Shown piece by piece: positions 18,010-25,514 of a DNA stretch of 64,000 nucleotides. The DNA comes from Nitrosopumilus sp. b1 (GTDB lineage: Archaea; Thermoproteota; Nitrososphaeria; Nitrososphaerales; Nitrosopumilaceae): positions 5,105 to 69,104 of the forward strand of contig NZ_MU078712.1 of NCBI RefSeq assembly GCF_014078545.1, read 5' to 3'. Each line of letters starts with the position of its first letter. The stretch's first letter is position 1. The notes under the pieces are model-generated. The model was not told the DNA's origin and searched no databases. It worked only from the letters and a program-made list of their open reading frames with translations. The translations under genes and the position numbers were made by a program.

Positions 18010-18074
18010 AATTACCTTTTTCTTCTTTTCATTATTTTTAGAAACGGACTTAGACGATTCTATAGAATTCTGAT

Positions 18075-18605
18075 TTATGGTTGTAACTCGGGTGGCAAAA
18101 AGTCCTTGTCTTTTGATTCATCATATGCCTTTGATGTAAACTCTGCCCTGTAGTGATATCCTTCAACTAACGGGGAGTGAATGAAGTTTGGTGACTCTAC
18201 ACCATTAACTAGAATTCTTGATTTTGACTGTTCCATATCTCTTAACGGAAAGTCCCATGACCATAGAAAGTGACCAATCTCAAATGGGTACTCTTCTTCC
18301 CACTCTGCATAAATTGTTCCATCGTCTGTAATTGTATATAGTGACCTTTGACATTCTCCCTCAACAAAACCAATGTTTGCAGGAATGTCTGCCTTCTGTT
18401 TATCAACATAAAGCTCTAAGGTTGCCTTGATCTTGTATGGTGTGTTTCTATCATTGATGCATGCCTTTAGCGGGTCGCCTTGACTAAGCTGACCCTGAAT
18501 GAGACTGCCTGCCAAAAAAACCGACATCCCAATGGCTGCTGTCAAACCCAAAAACTTGAGCGTTTTTTTTCGCTTTGTGGGATCCCCCATCCCTGGCCAA
18601 ATCAT
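18075..18605 (-). CDS. Membrane-anchored extracytoplasmic protein near amo
   Basis: A 176-residue protein: a basic N terminus (DPTKRKKTLK), one transmembrane anchor (about 18-38), then a beta-rich extracytoplasmic domain containing two cysteines (C49 and C85) that could pair. I do not recognise the fold. It points toward the two small membrane genes and lies two genes from amoB, so it may be part of the same membrane system, but nothing in the sequence proves it. Confidence 0.6.
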   Translation of the reverse strand: MIWPGMGDPTKRKKTLKFLGLTAAIGMSVFLAGSLIQGQLSQGDPLKACINDRNTPYKIKATLELYVDKQKADIPANIGFVEGECQRSLYTITDDGTIYAEWEEEYPFEIGHFLWSWDFPLRDMEQSKSRILVNGVESPNFIHSPLVEGYHYRAEFTSKAYDESKDKDFLPPELQP

Positions 18606-18647
18606 GTCTTATCTCTCTTGAAATTCTTTAAAGTCGTTTCTATGATT

Positions 18648-18962
18648 CTATTCATCTACAATCTCTATTGTGTCAAATTCATCCTGTTTATCTGCAAGTG
18701 CAAATACTATCTCATCAGAGTCAATCTCAAGCCATTCAGATTCTCCAATGTATGGTAAATAGTCCTCAACAAAGATGTCTTCTTTCCCTGTGAACCTGAC
18801 TAAAAATCGGTGTTTTTTTGAGTGTGGTTTAATTGGCATTTTGAGCACTTTACCTCTTCTTTGATCCTGAACATTTATGCTGAATTCTTTTCCTGCTGAT
18901 TCTACCTTTCCAACAAAATAACTCTGATGCATGTCTAATTTTGTAATTCTGAAACTGGTCAC
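18648..18962 (-). CDS. Small soluble acidic protein near amoB
   Basis: A 104-residue protein without signal peptide or transmembrane helix. It begins with beta strands (SFRITKLDMHQSYFVGKVE) and has an acidic C-terminal half (EWLEIDSDEIVFALADKQDEFD). It lies 68 nt downstream of amoB on the same strand. No family recognised. Confidence 0.6.
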   Translation of the reverse strand: MTSFRITKLDMHQSYFVGKVESAGKEFSINVQDQRRGKVLKMPIKPHSKKHRFLVRFTGKEDIFVEDYLPYIGESEWLEIDSDEIVFALADKQDEFDTIEIVDE

Positions 18963-19003
18963 TTTTTCAAAATGAGACTTTGATAGATAAATCTATGATG
19001 TAC

Positions 19004-19028
19004 TAGAAAAGGAAAAGGAAAGAAGGGA
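19004..19028 (-). terminator. Pyrimidine-tract terminator after amoB
   Basis: On the minus strand the 25 nt after the amoB stop are almost pure pyrimidine with repeated CTTTTC units. A near-copy follows amoA at 21661-21677. Such T-rich tracts terminate archaeal RNA polymerase without a hairpin. Confidence 0.55.
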
Positions 19029-19030
19029 TT

Positions 19031-19600
19031 TTAGATAACTTGCCAGGGTCGTGTCGCGAATGTGATGACATAGCCAACACCAATGATTATTGATTGATAT
19101 GCGATGTTGGTATATGGGATCGGTTTGATGATTGGATCTCCCTCGACTACTACTGTTTGTCCTGGACCAAGTCCTGGACCTACTTGTGCTACGTTGAGTT
19201 GGGTGTGTACGTGGTATACTCCTGGCTCAAGTGCTTTTGCAGAGATTGCATAATCTAGTACGTTGTTGCCTCCTAGGTCAAAGACGTTACCTGGTGGATC
19301 TCTTGCTAGAATCTCCCATCTGTTTCCAGCATTGGTTGATTCAGAGAATATTGAGAGCCATCCTCTAAGGTCTCTTTCTACAAGACTAACTAACTTTCCT
19401 TGTACAGTTAATGTTTCTCCGGTTTGTAGTGATTGTCGATTGAAGGTTTCATCTTCAATTCTAACGAAACGACTCTGCAGTTGTGCTTGAACTCCGTGTG
19501 CTTCAGCGGTTGGAAGGATAGATTCAACCCAGTTGAATCCAACGGTTCCCAGTGCTAAAACGACGCTGAGTCCGACTACAATTAGTTTTTTATCGACCAT
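19031..19600 (-). CDS. amoB: Ammonia monooxygenase subunit B
   Basis: A 189-residue archaeal AmoB: signal peptide/first helix (residues 5-33, ending TAEAHG; the new N-terminal His after cleavage would match the copper-binding His of the family), one cupredoxin-like extracytoplasmic domain (HVHTQLNV copper-site region) and a C-terminal transmembrane helix. Much shorter than bacterial AmoB/PmoB, as usual in archaea. With AmoA and AmoC it oxidises ammonia to hydroxylamine. It is transcribed away from amoC; TATA-like AAACATATAACG near 19640-19650. Confidence 0.96.
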   Translation of the reverse strand: MVDKKLIVVGLSVVLALGTVGFNWVESILPTAEAHGVQAQLQSRFVRIEDETFNRQSLQTGETLTVQGKLVSLVERDLRGWLSIFSESTNAGNRWEILARDPPGNVFDLGGNNVLDYAISAKALEPGVYHVHTQLNVAQVGPGLGPGQTVVVEGDPIIKPIPYTNIAYQSIIIGVGYVITFATRPWQVI

Positions 19601-19683
19601 AGTTATCCCGTTAATTACTCAGTGAGGTAACATACGTCGTTATATGTTTTACCTTGATGTGGGAGATCTAAGAATAGTTTTAT

Positions 19684-19707
19684 TGATTATCATTAATGAT
19701 TATCATT
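19684..19707. promoter_or_regulatory. Two direct repeats TGATTATCATT between amoB and amoC
   Basis: The 11-mer TGATTATCATT occurs at 19684-19694 and again at 19697-19707 (13-bp period). Each copy resembles the GATAAT/ATTATC half-sites of Fur-type metal regulators, but with direct rather than purely palindromic arrangement. It lies about 35-60 bp upstream of the amoB TATA element, in the activator position. Confidence 0.4.
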
Positions 19708-19829
19708 CAAATGCATTTCTTAACTGATATTATTTCTATAATTTTTTATTGTAAAATTACATAAAATTACAAGTTTAGTCATAATTTAATAAAAGAAATT
19801 TACAAAAAAACTCAGAATTAGAACTCTTA

Positions 19830-19838
19830 CTTTATATT
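19830..19838 (+). promoter_or_regulatory. amoC TATA box
   Basis: CTTTATATT 23-31 nt before the amoC ATG, the spacing expected of a leaderless or near-leaderless archaeal promoter. Confidence 0.6.
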
Positions 19839-19860
19839 CAGATGGCAACACACTGTACCT

Positions 19861-20424
19861 ATGGCACAAATGCCCGCATTAATCCCAAAAGAAGTCGAAA
19901 TCCAGAGACTGAAGAAAATCTGGCTTATCGTCATCGCTATGGGTTCTACTGCAGCATCTGTCGAAGTAGACAACTTCGTTGATGGATCTTTACATCAAAC
20001 CTCTATTAGAGATAGTGCATTTACACCAGCACACTGGTGGCTATACTCCCACTTCGTGGCTCTACCACTTGGATGGGGTTCAGTTGCAATCTATGATAGA
20101 AAAGTACCAATTCTCAGAGGTCCAAATAACTCTATGAACACCGGTCTTAAGATGACTATTCTAGGTTACTTGGCAACCATGTTTACCATTGGAGTAAATG
20201 AGATGTGGCACTTTTGGTTTGTAGAAGAAATCTTTGCAGTACCAAACCATTGGATGTTTAACATGGGTGTAGTAGTCGCCTTTATGGGCGCACTTGCATA
20301 CGTGGTCAGAGTCTATGCTAGACTTGTCGAACTCGGTGCAGAAACACCAGGTGAAAATCCATATGTTGCTGAAATGTACAAGATGGCCCTAGAAGGCAAA
20401 CTGTACAGCAGATCAATCCCATAG
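19861..20424 (+). CDS. amoC: Ammonia monooxygenase subunit C
   Basis: A 187-residue integral membrane protein with about five transmembrane helices. The region NEMWHFWFVEE, with conserved E/H residues near the CuC/CuD site, and HWWLYSHFVALPLGW identify AmoC. Length is normal for archaea, which lack the long bacterial N-terminal part. Own promoter and a hairpin terminator downstream, so it can be transcribed as a single gene. Confidence 0.96.
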   Translation: MAQMPALIPKEVEIQRLKKIWLIVIAMGSTAASVEVDNFVDGSLHQTSIRDSAFTPAHWWLYSHFVALPLGWGSVAIYDRKVPILRGPNNSMNTGLKMTILGYLATMFTIGVNEMWHFWFVEEIFAVPNHWMFNMGVVVAFMGALAYVVRVYARLVELGAETPGENPYVAEMYKMALEGKLYSRSIP

Positions 20425-20432
20425 ACAAAAAC

Positions 20433-20456
20433 GTGCGAAAGCACTTTTTTCTTTAT
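20433..20456 (+). terminator. Hairpin plus U-run after amoC
   Basis: GTGC-GAAA-GCAC (a 4-bp stem closed by a GNRA-type loop) followed at once by six T and a further pyrimidine stretch, 8 nt after the amoC stop. Confidence 0.6.
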
Positions 20457-20503
20457 ATTTTAACTATAACTTAGATCGAGTCTTTTTCATCCTTTAAGAA
20501 AGA

Positions 20504-20513
20504 CTTAAAAGTA
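20504..20513 (+). promoter_or_regulatory. amoX TATA box
   Basis: CTTAAAAGTA 22-31 nt before the amoX ATG at 20535. Confidence 0.5.
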
Positions 20514-20534
20514 TTCTGCATAGTATAAACGCAA

Positions 20535-20897
20535 ATGACTCTTCCGAAAGGATTTGGTTCAGGTGGCTCAGGTGGCACTGGTTCTGCTGACGTCGAAAAG
20601 ATGATTGGCAGACGAGTTGAAAACATGACCGGCCTGATAACAATATCATACATTGCAGCATGGCTAGCAACATTTGGTGGAACAGCAGCTGGATACTTCT
20701 ATTATCCATGGGCATATCCAACACCAAGCGGACACTATGCTTTCATCGTACTCACAATCATCGAGGCGATTGGTTATCTCTTCTGTGTTAAAGTCATGGA
20801 AGAAGGTTCTAGAAAGAATAGCAACGGAATCATCGCCGCTACACTTGCTGGTACTGCAGTAGGAACTGTGTTTATTTCTCTATACGTCGGTGTATAG
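20535..20897 (+). CDS. amoX: AMO-associated membrane protein AmoX
   Basis: A 120-residue protein lying between amoC and amoA, the conserved position of archaeal amoX. It has a Gly-rich start, an amphipathic segment and three hydrophobic helices (about 33-57, 63-82, 92-115). AmoX is an additional subunit of the archaeal ammonia monooxygenase. It has its own promoter and hairpin terminator. Confidence 0.92.
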   Translation: MTLPKGFGSGGSGGTGSADVEKMIGRRVENMTGLITISYIAAWLATFGGTAAGYFYYPWAYPTPSGHYAFIVLTIIEAIGYLFCVKVMEEGSRKNSNGIIAATLAGTAVGTVFISLYVGV

Positions 20898-20905
20898 TGA
20901 GATAC

Positions 20906-20932
20906 AGTCCATTGGACTTTTTTCTCTTTTTC
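20906..20932 (+). terminator. Hairpin plus T-rich tract after amoX
   Basis: AGTCC-ATT-GGACT (20906-20918) runs directly into a T-rich tract (TTTTTTCTCTTTTTC), 8 nt after the amoX stop. Confidence 0.55.
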
Positions 20933-20971
20933 ATTTTCTACATAAAGACGATCATCATACCAGTCTAAAAT

Positions 20972-20980
20972 TTTATATAC
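20972..20980 (+). promoter_or_regulatory. amoA TATA box
   Basis: TTTATATAC 23-31 nt upstream of the amoA ATG at 21003; a strong match to the archaeal TATA consensus. Confidence 0.65.
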
Positions 20981-21002
20981 CAACCCTATCTTCTACCTGA
21001 TA

Positions 21003-21653
21003 ATGGTCTGGCTAAGACGATGTACCCACTACTTATTCATAGTAGTAGTTGCGGTTAACTCGACTTTGTTAACAATTAATGCAGGAGACTATATCTTCTA
21101 CACTGACTGGGCCTGGACATCGTTTGTAGTATTCTCAATATCTCAAACGTTAATGCTTGTAGTAGGTGCAGCATATTACCTAACATTTACAGGCGTTCCC
21201 GGAACAGCAACGTATTATGCGTTGATTATGACAGTATACACGTGGATTGCAAAAGGTGCATGGTTTGCACTCGGATATCCATACGACTTCATTGTTACAC
21301 CAGTTTGGCTACCATCAGCAATGTTGATGGACTTGGCTTATTGGGCAACAAAGAGAAACAAACACTCACTGATACTGTTCGGCGGTGTACTGGTAGGAAT
21401 GTCTCTACCATTGTTTAACATGGTCAACTTGATTACGGTAGCTGACCCACTAGAAACGGCCTTCAAATATCCAAGACCAACATTACCACCATATATGACA
21501 CCTATAGAACCCCAAGTAGGTAAATTCTATAACAGCCCAGTAGCACTGGGAGCAGGTGCTGGTGCAGTGTTGTCTGTAACTATGGCTGCGTTGGGATGTA
21601 AATTAACAACGTGGACTTATAGATGGATGGCCGCTTGGTCCAAGTGGGACTAA
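21003..21653 (+). CDS. amoA: Ammonia monooxygenase subunit A
   Basis: A 216-residue archaeal AmoA with the family hallmarks: MVWLRRCTHYLFI start, NAGDYIFYTDWAWTSFVVFS, FTGVPGTATYYAL, GYPYDFIVTPVWLPSAMLMD, and a C-terminal WTYRWMAAWSKWD. Five to six transmembrane helices. This is the standard marker gene of ammonia-oxidising archaea. Single gene with own promoter, followed by a pyrimidine tract. Confidence 0.98.
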   Translation: MVWLRRCTHYLFIVVVAVNSTLLTINAGDYIFYTDWAWTSFVVFSISQTLMLVVGAAYYLTFTGVPGTATYYALIMTVYTWIAKGAWFALGYPYDFIVTPVWLPSAMLMDLAYWATKRNKHSLILFGGVLVGMSLPLFNMVNLITVADPLETAFKYPRPTLPPYMTPIEPQVGKFYNSPVALGAGAGAVLSVTMAALGCKLTTWTYRWMAAWSKWD

Positions 21654-21660
21654 ACCCAAT

Positions 21661-21677
21661 CTTTTCCTTTTCCTTTT
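21661..21677 (+). terminator. Pyrimidine-tract terminator after amoA
   Basis: A CTTTTCCTTTTCCTTTTC tract 7 nt after the amoA stop, nearly the same as the one following amoB on the other strand. Confidence 0.55.
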
Positions 21678-21782
21678 CATTTTATTATACTCACTAAGAG
21701 ATTTCTCAGCTCCAGCAAATTTGATTAAAAAATATTGCACAGATAGTGATCATTTGTTGTCTCTTCATACCTTCTAAATTGA

Positions 21783-22658
21783 TTGAATCATAACATATTG
21801 GCACAGCAATATGATCAGATTCATGATTCTCCAAAACCATTTGTAAAATGGGCTGGTGGAAAAAGACAACTCTTATCTGAACTTGACAAACACATACCTA
21901 ATACATTTGGCACATATTTTGAGCCATTTTTGGGAGGCGGTGCAATGCTATTTCATATGCTTGAGAAGAATCAAAAACAAGCATGTGTTGTCTCTGATCT
22001 AAATTCTGATTTGGTTCTATCTTATGTGACAATTCGGGATAAAGTCAGCGAACTGATTTCATGTCTAAAAAAACATGAAAAAAAATACTATGAGGATTCT
22101 AGTTCCTATTACTATTCTGTTAGAGATAGCGAGCCAAAGAGCCAAGTCGAAAAAACAGCCAGGCTGATATTTCTTAATCGAACGTGCTTTAACGGGCTTT
22201 ATCGCGTTAACAGTAAAGGCAAATTCAACGTTCCACTAGGACGATACACAAACCCAAACATCGTAAATGAGGATAATCTTAACTCAGTAAGCCACACCTT
22301 ACAGTCAAAGAAAATTTCTATTAGTTGCCGAGACTTTACCTCTGTTTCTAAATTGGCACAAGAAAACGACTTTGTATATTTTGATCCGCCTTATCAGCCA
22401 GTAAGCAAAACTGCAAATTTTACAAGCTATACAAACAAGGACTTCAACATTAAAGACCTAAAGCGCCTATTTGAGATATGCTTAGAATTGGACGCAAAAG
22501 GCTGTCACGTTCTTTTATCAAACTCCCACTCACCAGAAGTTCAAAAGATGTTTTCAAAAAAACCTTGGAAGACAATTGAAATAGCTGCTAACCGTGCAAT
22601 TAATTCAAACTCAAAAAAGAGAACAGGACATTTAGAACTATTAATCAAAAATTATTAG
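21783..22658 (+). CDS. D12-class DNA adenine methyltransferase (Dam-like)
   Basis: A 291-residue N6-adenine methyltransferase. SAM-binding motif I is PFVKWAGGKRQLLSEL plus FEPFLGGGAML; the catalytic DPPY lies in FVYFDPPYQPVS; NRTCFNGLYRVN is typical of the Dam family (GATC-type enzymes). The first start is TTG at 21783 (another TTG at 21798); no ATG is available near the N terminus. No restriction endonuclease is adjacent, so it looks like an orphan. Its stop codon abuts the 3' end of a convergent tRNA-Thr gene with no spacer, suggesting a past insertion next to the tRNA. Confidence 0.9.
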   Translation: MNHNILAQQYDQIHDSPKPFVKWAGGKRQLLSELDKHIPNTFGTYFEPFLGGGAMLFHMLEKNQKQACVVSDLNSDLVLSYVTIRDKVSELISCLKKHEKKYYEDSSSYYYSVRDSEPKSQVEKTARLIFLNRTCFNGLYRVNSKGKFNVPLGRYTNPNIVNEDNLNSVSHTLQSKKISISCRDFTSVSKLAQENDFVYFDPPYQPVSKTANFTSYTNKDFNIKDLKRLFEICLELDAKGCHVLLSNSHSPEVQKMFSKKPWKTIEIAANRAINSNSKKRTGHLELLIKNY

Positions 22659-22732
22659 AGCTTCGAGCGGGATCCGAACCCGCGACCTTTACCTTACCAA
22701 GGTAACGCTCTACCAGGCTGAGCTATCGAAGC
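22659..22732 (-). tRNA. tRNA-Thr (GGT)
   Basis: A 74-nt cloverleaf: acceptor GCTTCGA/TCGAAGC, anticodon loop TTGGTAA giving anticodon GGT, T-arm with GTTCGGATC-type loop. No intron and no encoded CCA. The 3' end touches the stop codon of the methylase gene. Confidence 0.95.
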
Positions 22733-22824
22733 ACCGTTTTTGCCCTGTAGAAAATCCTTATAATTCTTGGTTATGACGGGTTTCTCTCTAAACTGTTAAA
22801 TTTCACACAAAAATTAGCAACAAC

Positions 22825-22945
22825 GGAGGAGTAATCAAGCCTGGCCAAAGTAAGCACTTGTGCTTTTGGACATGCAGGACTTAAGATCATAAAATGGGTG
22901 ATCCTGTCTCTCAGGAGTTCGTGGGTTCAAATCCCACCTCCTCCA
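22825..22945 (+). tRNA. tRNA-Leu (TAA) with two introns
   Basis: A 121-nt gene. The acceptor GGAGGAG/CTCCTCC, the long variable arm and anticodon loop CTTAAGA (anticodon TAA) are clear. A 15-nt intron sits at the canonical 37/38 site (22886-22900; a repeated GATC makes the exact edges ambiguous). A second insert of 21 nt (22851-22871) interrupts the 3' strand of the D-stem; removing it restores ATC/GAT pairing and G26, leaving an 85-nt class II tRNA. The insert contains the perfect hairpin AAGCAC-TT-GTGCTT. Confidence 0.88.
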
Positions 22946-22951
22946 CTGCTC

Positions 22952-23338
22952 TTATCTTGGATGTTTAATTCCTCTAGAGTTCAAAACTTCGTAAACGTCA
23001 GGTAATGAAAATACGAATCCAATATGGACACAATCTTTTTCATCACAAAGCTGACAGAATAATTCTCCTCTTTGAATTGTAACTTCGGCAATCCTGTTTT
23101 TGATATTGTCTTTAAGAACCACTCTATCTCCATCAACAGAAATCTTTTCTAATTTTGGAGCATATCTTGCAAAGGTCTTATCCTTTTGCATCATCTCCTC
23201 TAACATGTAAGTAACATACCCTGAAAAGCTGTTAACACCTTTCATGGTTAGGTCTTCTTTGTTCTTTTCATAAACATTGAAGAACTTATCGTAAACTGCT
23301 TCTGAAACTGTGATTGATTTGAATCCTGCTTTCGGCAA
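22952..23338 (-). CDS. Putative RHH-like regulator with C-terminal Cys/His cluster
   Basis: A 128-residue protein. Residues 3-50 (GFKSITVSEAVYDKF...SFSGYVTYMLEEMM) look like a ribbon-helix-helix pattern; the C-terminal part carries FCQLCDEKDCVHIGF, a potential zinc site (CxxC, C, H). Divergent from the wHTH regulator at 23457. DNA binding is inferred from the N-terminal pattern only. Confidence 0.55.
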   Translation of the reverse strand: MPKAGFKSITVSEAVYDKFFNVYEKNKEDLTMKGVNSFSGYVTYMLEEMMQKDKTFARYAPKLEKISVDGDRVVLKDNIKNRIAEVTIQRGELFCQLCDEKDCVHIGFVFSLPDVYEVLNSRGIKHPR

Positions 23339-23456
23339 TTTACTTTCCTCTTACCGTACTTTATGGTACAACTATTTAAGACTTGTTTTGTATCTTTTGT
23401 GAACCTGGTATCTAAAAAAAATTAGACTTTATACCATACTGCAAGGTTAGACCAGT

Positions 23457-24350
23457 ATGGCAAGAGGATATCAAGTCAATGAGATACGTGAAAAAATAAT
23501 TGATCTGCTATCTGAATCAAAGACTGGTCTTTCTGGAACCGAAGTATCCGAACAACTAGGAATCAACAGATTAACTATTACAAAATACCTTAACATTTTT
23601 GCAGCAGAGGGAAGTATCACACAAAAAAACATTGGAAATATTACACTGTGGTTAACCGAGGAGGGAATTGAAAAATACAGTTTCCCAGATGACTATTATA
23701 AAATTCAAAAAAAGTTTTCCGATCTTCTTAACACCGGAACACAAAATCAAATTAATAGCTTAGTTCAAAATTGTATTCATTCTGGTGCCATTACTACAAA
23801 GATGATTTCAGAGGTGATCTACCCTTCTATCAAATCTGTTCAAAAACAATACGATGATGGAAAAATTGGAAATTCTGAAAGGAAATATCTTTACAACATC
23901 ATGTCTAGTTGTATTCAATCTCTAAGACCCTCCACGATTGACAACGATCCAAAAAAGAACGTCCTCATACTATCTGCAGATGCAAACAGCTCATTATTTG
24001 CAGAGGCAGCATCTGCATCTTATCGATATGAAAAATGGACTGTCTCTTACTTGGGTGATATGTCTTCATCAATTGATGTAATCTTTGATTTAGATCTTCA
24101 AAAATTTCTGGGTCGAATTTGGAAGCAAAAAAACGGTATAATGATAATTGCTGTCTTTTCAGAATCCGAAGAAGGCCTAAACTTTTTTTCAGAATCTGTT
24201 TTATCACTAAAAACAAAGATTGGAAAAAATCTTAAATTAATTTTATGTGGGAAGGTTGGCAAAAAAACTCGAATCAAGGCTGACCTCATTACCGAGGATA
24301 TAGATACAGCATTACAATGGTCCCAAACAGTTTTTGAAAGTAAGAATTAG
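23457..24350 (+). CDS. Winged-HTH regulator with cobalamin-binding-like C-terminal domain
   Basis: A 297-residue protein. Residues 8-68 form a winged helix (GLSGTEVSEQLGINRLTITKYL, then a wing TLWLTEEG). Residues 90-160 are helical, like the cap that precedes B12 domains. Residues 167-292 have a Rossmann-like alternation beginning KNVLILSADANSSLFAEA and SYLGDMSSSI, as in MerR/CarH-type sensors, but the cobalt-ligating DxHxxG motif is absent. It may sense another ligand or cofactor. ATG start; the preceding TATA-like stretch is at about 23430. Confidence 0.65.
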   Translation: MARGYQVNEIREKIIDLLSESKTGLSGTEVSEQLGINRLTITKYLNIFAAEGSITQKNIGNITLWLTEEGIEKYSFPDDYYKIQKKFSDLLNTGTQNQINSLVQNCIHSGAITTKMISEVIYPSIKSVQKQYDDGKIGNSERKYLYNIMSSCIQSLRPSTIDNDPKKNVLILSADANSSLFAEAASASYRYEKWTVSYLGDMSSSIDVIFDLDLQKFLGRIWKQKNGIMIIAVFSESEEGLNFFSESVLSLKTKIGKNLKLILCGKVGKKTRIKADLITEDIDTALQWSQTVFESKN

Positions 24351-24354
24351 AATA

Positions 24355-24442
24355 TGGGCCCGATGTGATTCGAACACATGACCTTTCGATCTCTGAGAAA
24401 TCTTATCAGTCGAACGCTCCAGCCAAGCTGAGCTACGAGCCC
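24355..24442 (-). tRNA. tRNA-Ile (GAT) with one intron
   Basis: An 88-nt gene. Acceptor GGGCTCG/CGGGCCC (one G-T pair), anticodon stem TTCGA/TCGAA, loop CTGATAA giving GAT. A 13-nt intron at position 37/38; the mature tRNA is 75 nt. Not followed by CCA. Confidence 0.92.
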
Positions 24443-24475
24443 ACGAACAGTTCTCTAGGCTAGACTCATTTAAGT

Positions 24476-25030
24476 TTAATTTTCCTTCCACTTTATTGAA
24501 CAACCAATTGAAGGATCAAAGTCCTTTTGGATTTTTTCTTGATTTAGTAATTTGGTAATGTTATCAATCATGGTCTTTTCAGTAGCTATATCTTCTGGCT
24601 TCATTGCGTTGTCAATTCTTCCATGGAAAACAAGATTGCCGTTTTTGTCAAATAGGAATGGGTCTGGTGTGCACATTGCCCCAAATCTTTTTGCTACCTC
24701 CTGTGTGTCATCTACCAAATAGTCAAATTTGATACCTTTTTCTGAAGCAGTCTTTTTCATGTTTTCAAAATTATCATCTGGAAAGGCTATGGGGTCATTA
24801 CTGTTGATTCCAACTACTGCCACCTTGTCACTAAACTTTTCATGAATCTCCTTTATTGCCTCAACTTTTGCTTTAACATATGGGCAATGATTACACATGA
24901 AAATAATCAACTTGCCATCATAGTCTTTGTAGTCACTTACTGAATGAATTTTATCGTCGATTCCTTTTAGAGAGAAATCTGGAATCTTATCTCCAGTTTT
25001 TAATTTAATTTGTGACTCTAAAAGTACCAT
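24476..25030 (-). CDS. Thioredoxin-fold redoxin (AhpC/TSA-like)
   Basis: About 184 residues from the internal ATG at 25030 (MVLLESQIKLKTGDKIPDFSL); an upstream ATG at 25084 adds an unlikely leader. The active site reads IIFMCNHCPYVKA, i.e. a CxxC in a peroxiredoxin/thioredoxin-like fold, followed by VVGINSNDP and CTPDPFLFDKNGNL, diagnostic for a widespread redoxin family with CNHCPYV. Probable cytoplasmic thiol-disulfide or peroxide-handling protein. Confidence 0.85.
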   Translation of the reverse strand: MVLLESQIKLKTGDKIPDFSLKGIDDKIHSVSDYKDYDGKLIIFMCNHCPYVKAKVEAIKEIHEKFSDKVAVVGINSNDPIAFPDDNFENMKKTASEKGIKFDYLVDDTQEVAKRFGAMCTPDPFLFDKNGNLVFHGRIDNAMKPEDIATEKTMIDNITKLLNQEKIQKDFDPSIGCSIKWKEN

Positions 25031-25115
25031 ACAAAAAAACCCATTTTGAGCAAATAAAATCTTTACCGGCCAATAAGACAACAATTAAAATCAACACGGA
25101 TTTCATGATTCCCGT

Positions 25116-25189
25116 GGGCTGATAGTATAGACTGGTAGTATACCCGCCTTGCACGCGGGGGGTCAGGGGTTCAAATCCCCTTCAGTCCA
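25116..25189 (+). tRNA. tRNA-Ala (TGC)
   Basis: A 74-nt cloverleaf without intron: acceptor GGGCTGA/TCAGTCC with the G3-U70 pair that marks tRNA-Ala, anticodon stem CCCGC/GCGGG and loop CTTGCAC (anticodon TGC). Confidence 0.96.
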
Positions 25190-25276
25190 CTTACACATTT
25201 TCTAAAGATATGCGATCATTGAAGGATTTCAGACCACAGGATGGATTTAAATAGGATAAGTTAGGGTGAAATTAAC

Positions 25277-25384
25277 ATGGCAAGCGCAGTCGATGGATGG
25301 CCAGTATGGATTCCACTTATTGTTGGTCTAGCACCAGGATTAGTTTACTGGTTTGCAATTACCGCAATGAAGAAACGAAGATAA
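25277..25384 (+). CDS. 35-residue single-helix membrane protein
   Basis: ATG at 25277 to TAA at 25384. The peptide has a short polar start, one transmembrane helix (about residues 10-31) and a basic end (KKRR), i.e. a small N-out/C-in membrane peptide. A TATA-like ATTTAAATA at about 25245-25253 sits about 25-30 nt upstream. The clean promoter and compact design argue that it is expressed; it could be a small subunit of a membrane complex. Confidence 0.6.
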   Translation: MASAVDGWPVWIPLIVGLAPGLVYWFAITAMKKRR

Positions 25385-25514
25385 AATAACAATTTATCAT
25401 TAACATCTTTTTCTTATTTATCATTCCTAGATGAAATAAGGTAAAACCTTCTAACTACCTTGTTTAGATTATGCTATTTCACATAAAATTAATCACTCCT
25501 CATAAGAACATCTA

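Noticed and set aside
19684-19707. Confident Fur box
   Set aside because: Similarity to the half-site only; the direct-repeat layout and archaeal host make a specific regulator name unjustified.
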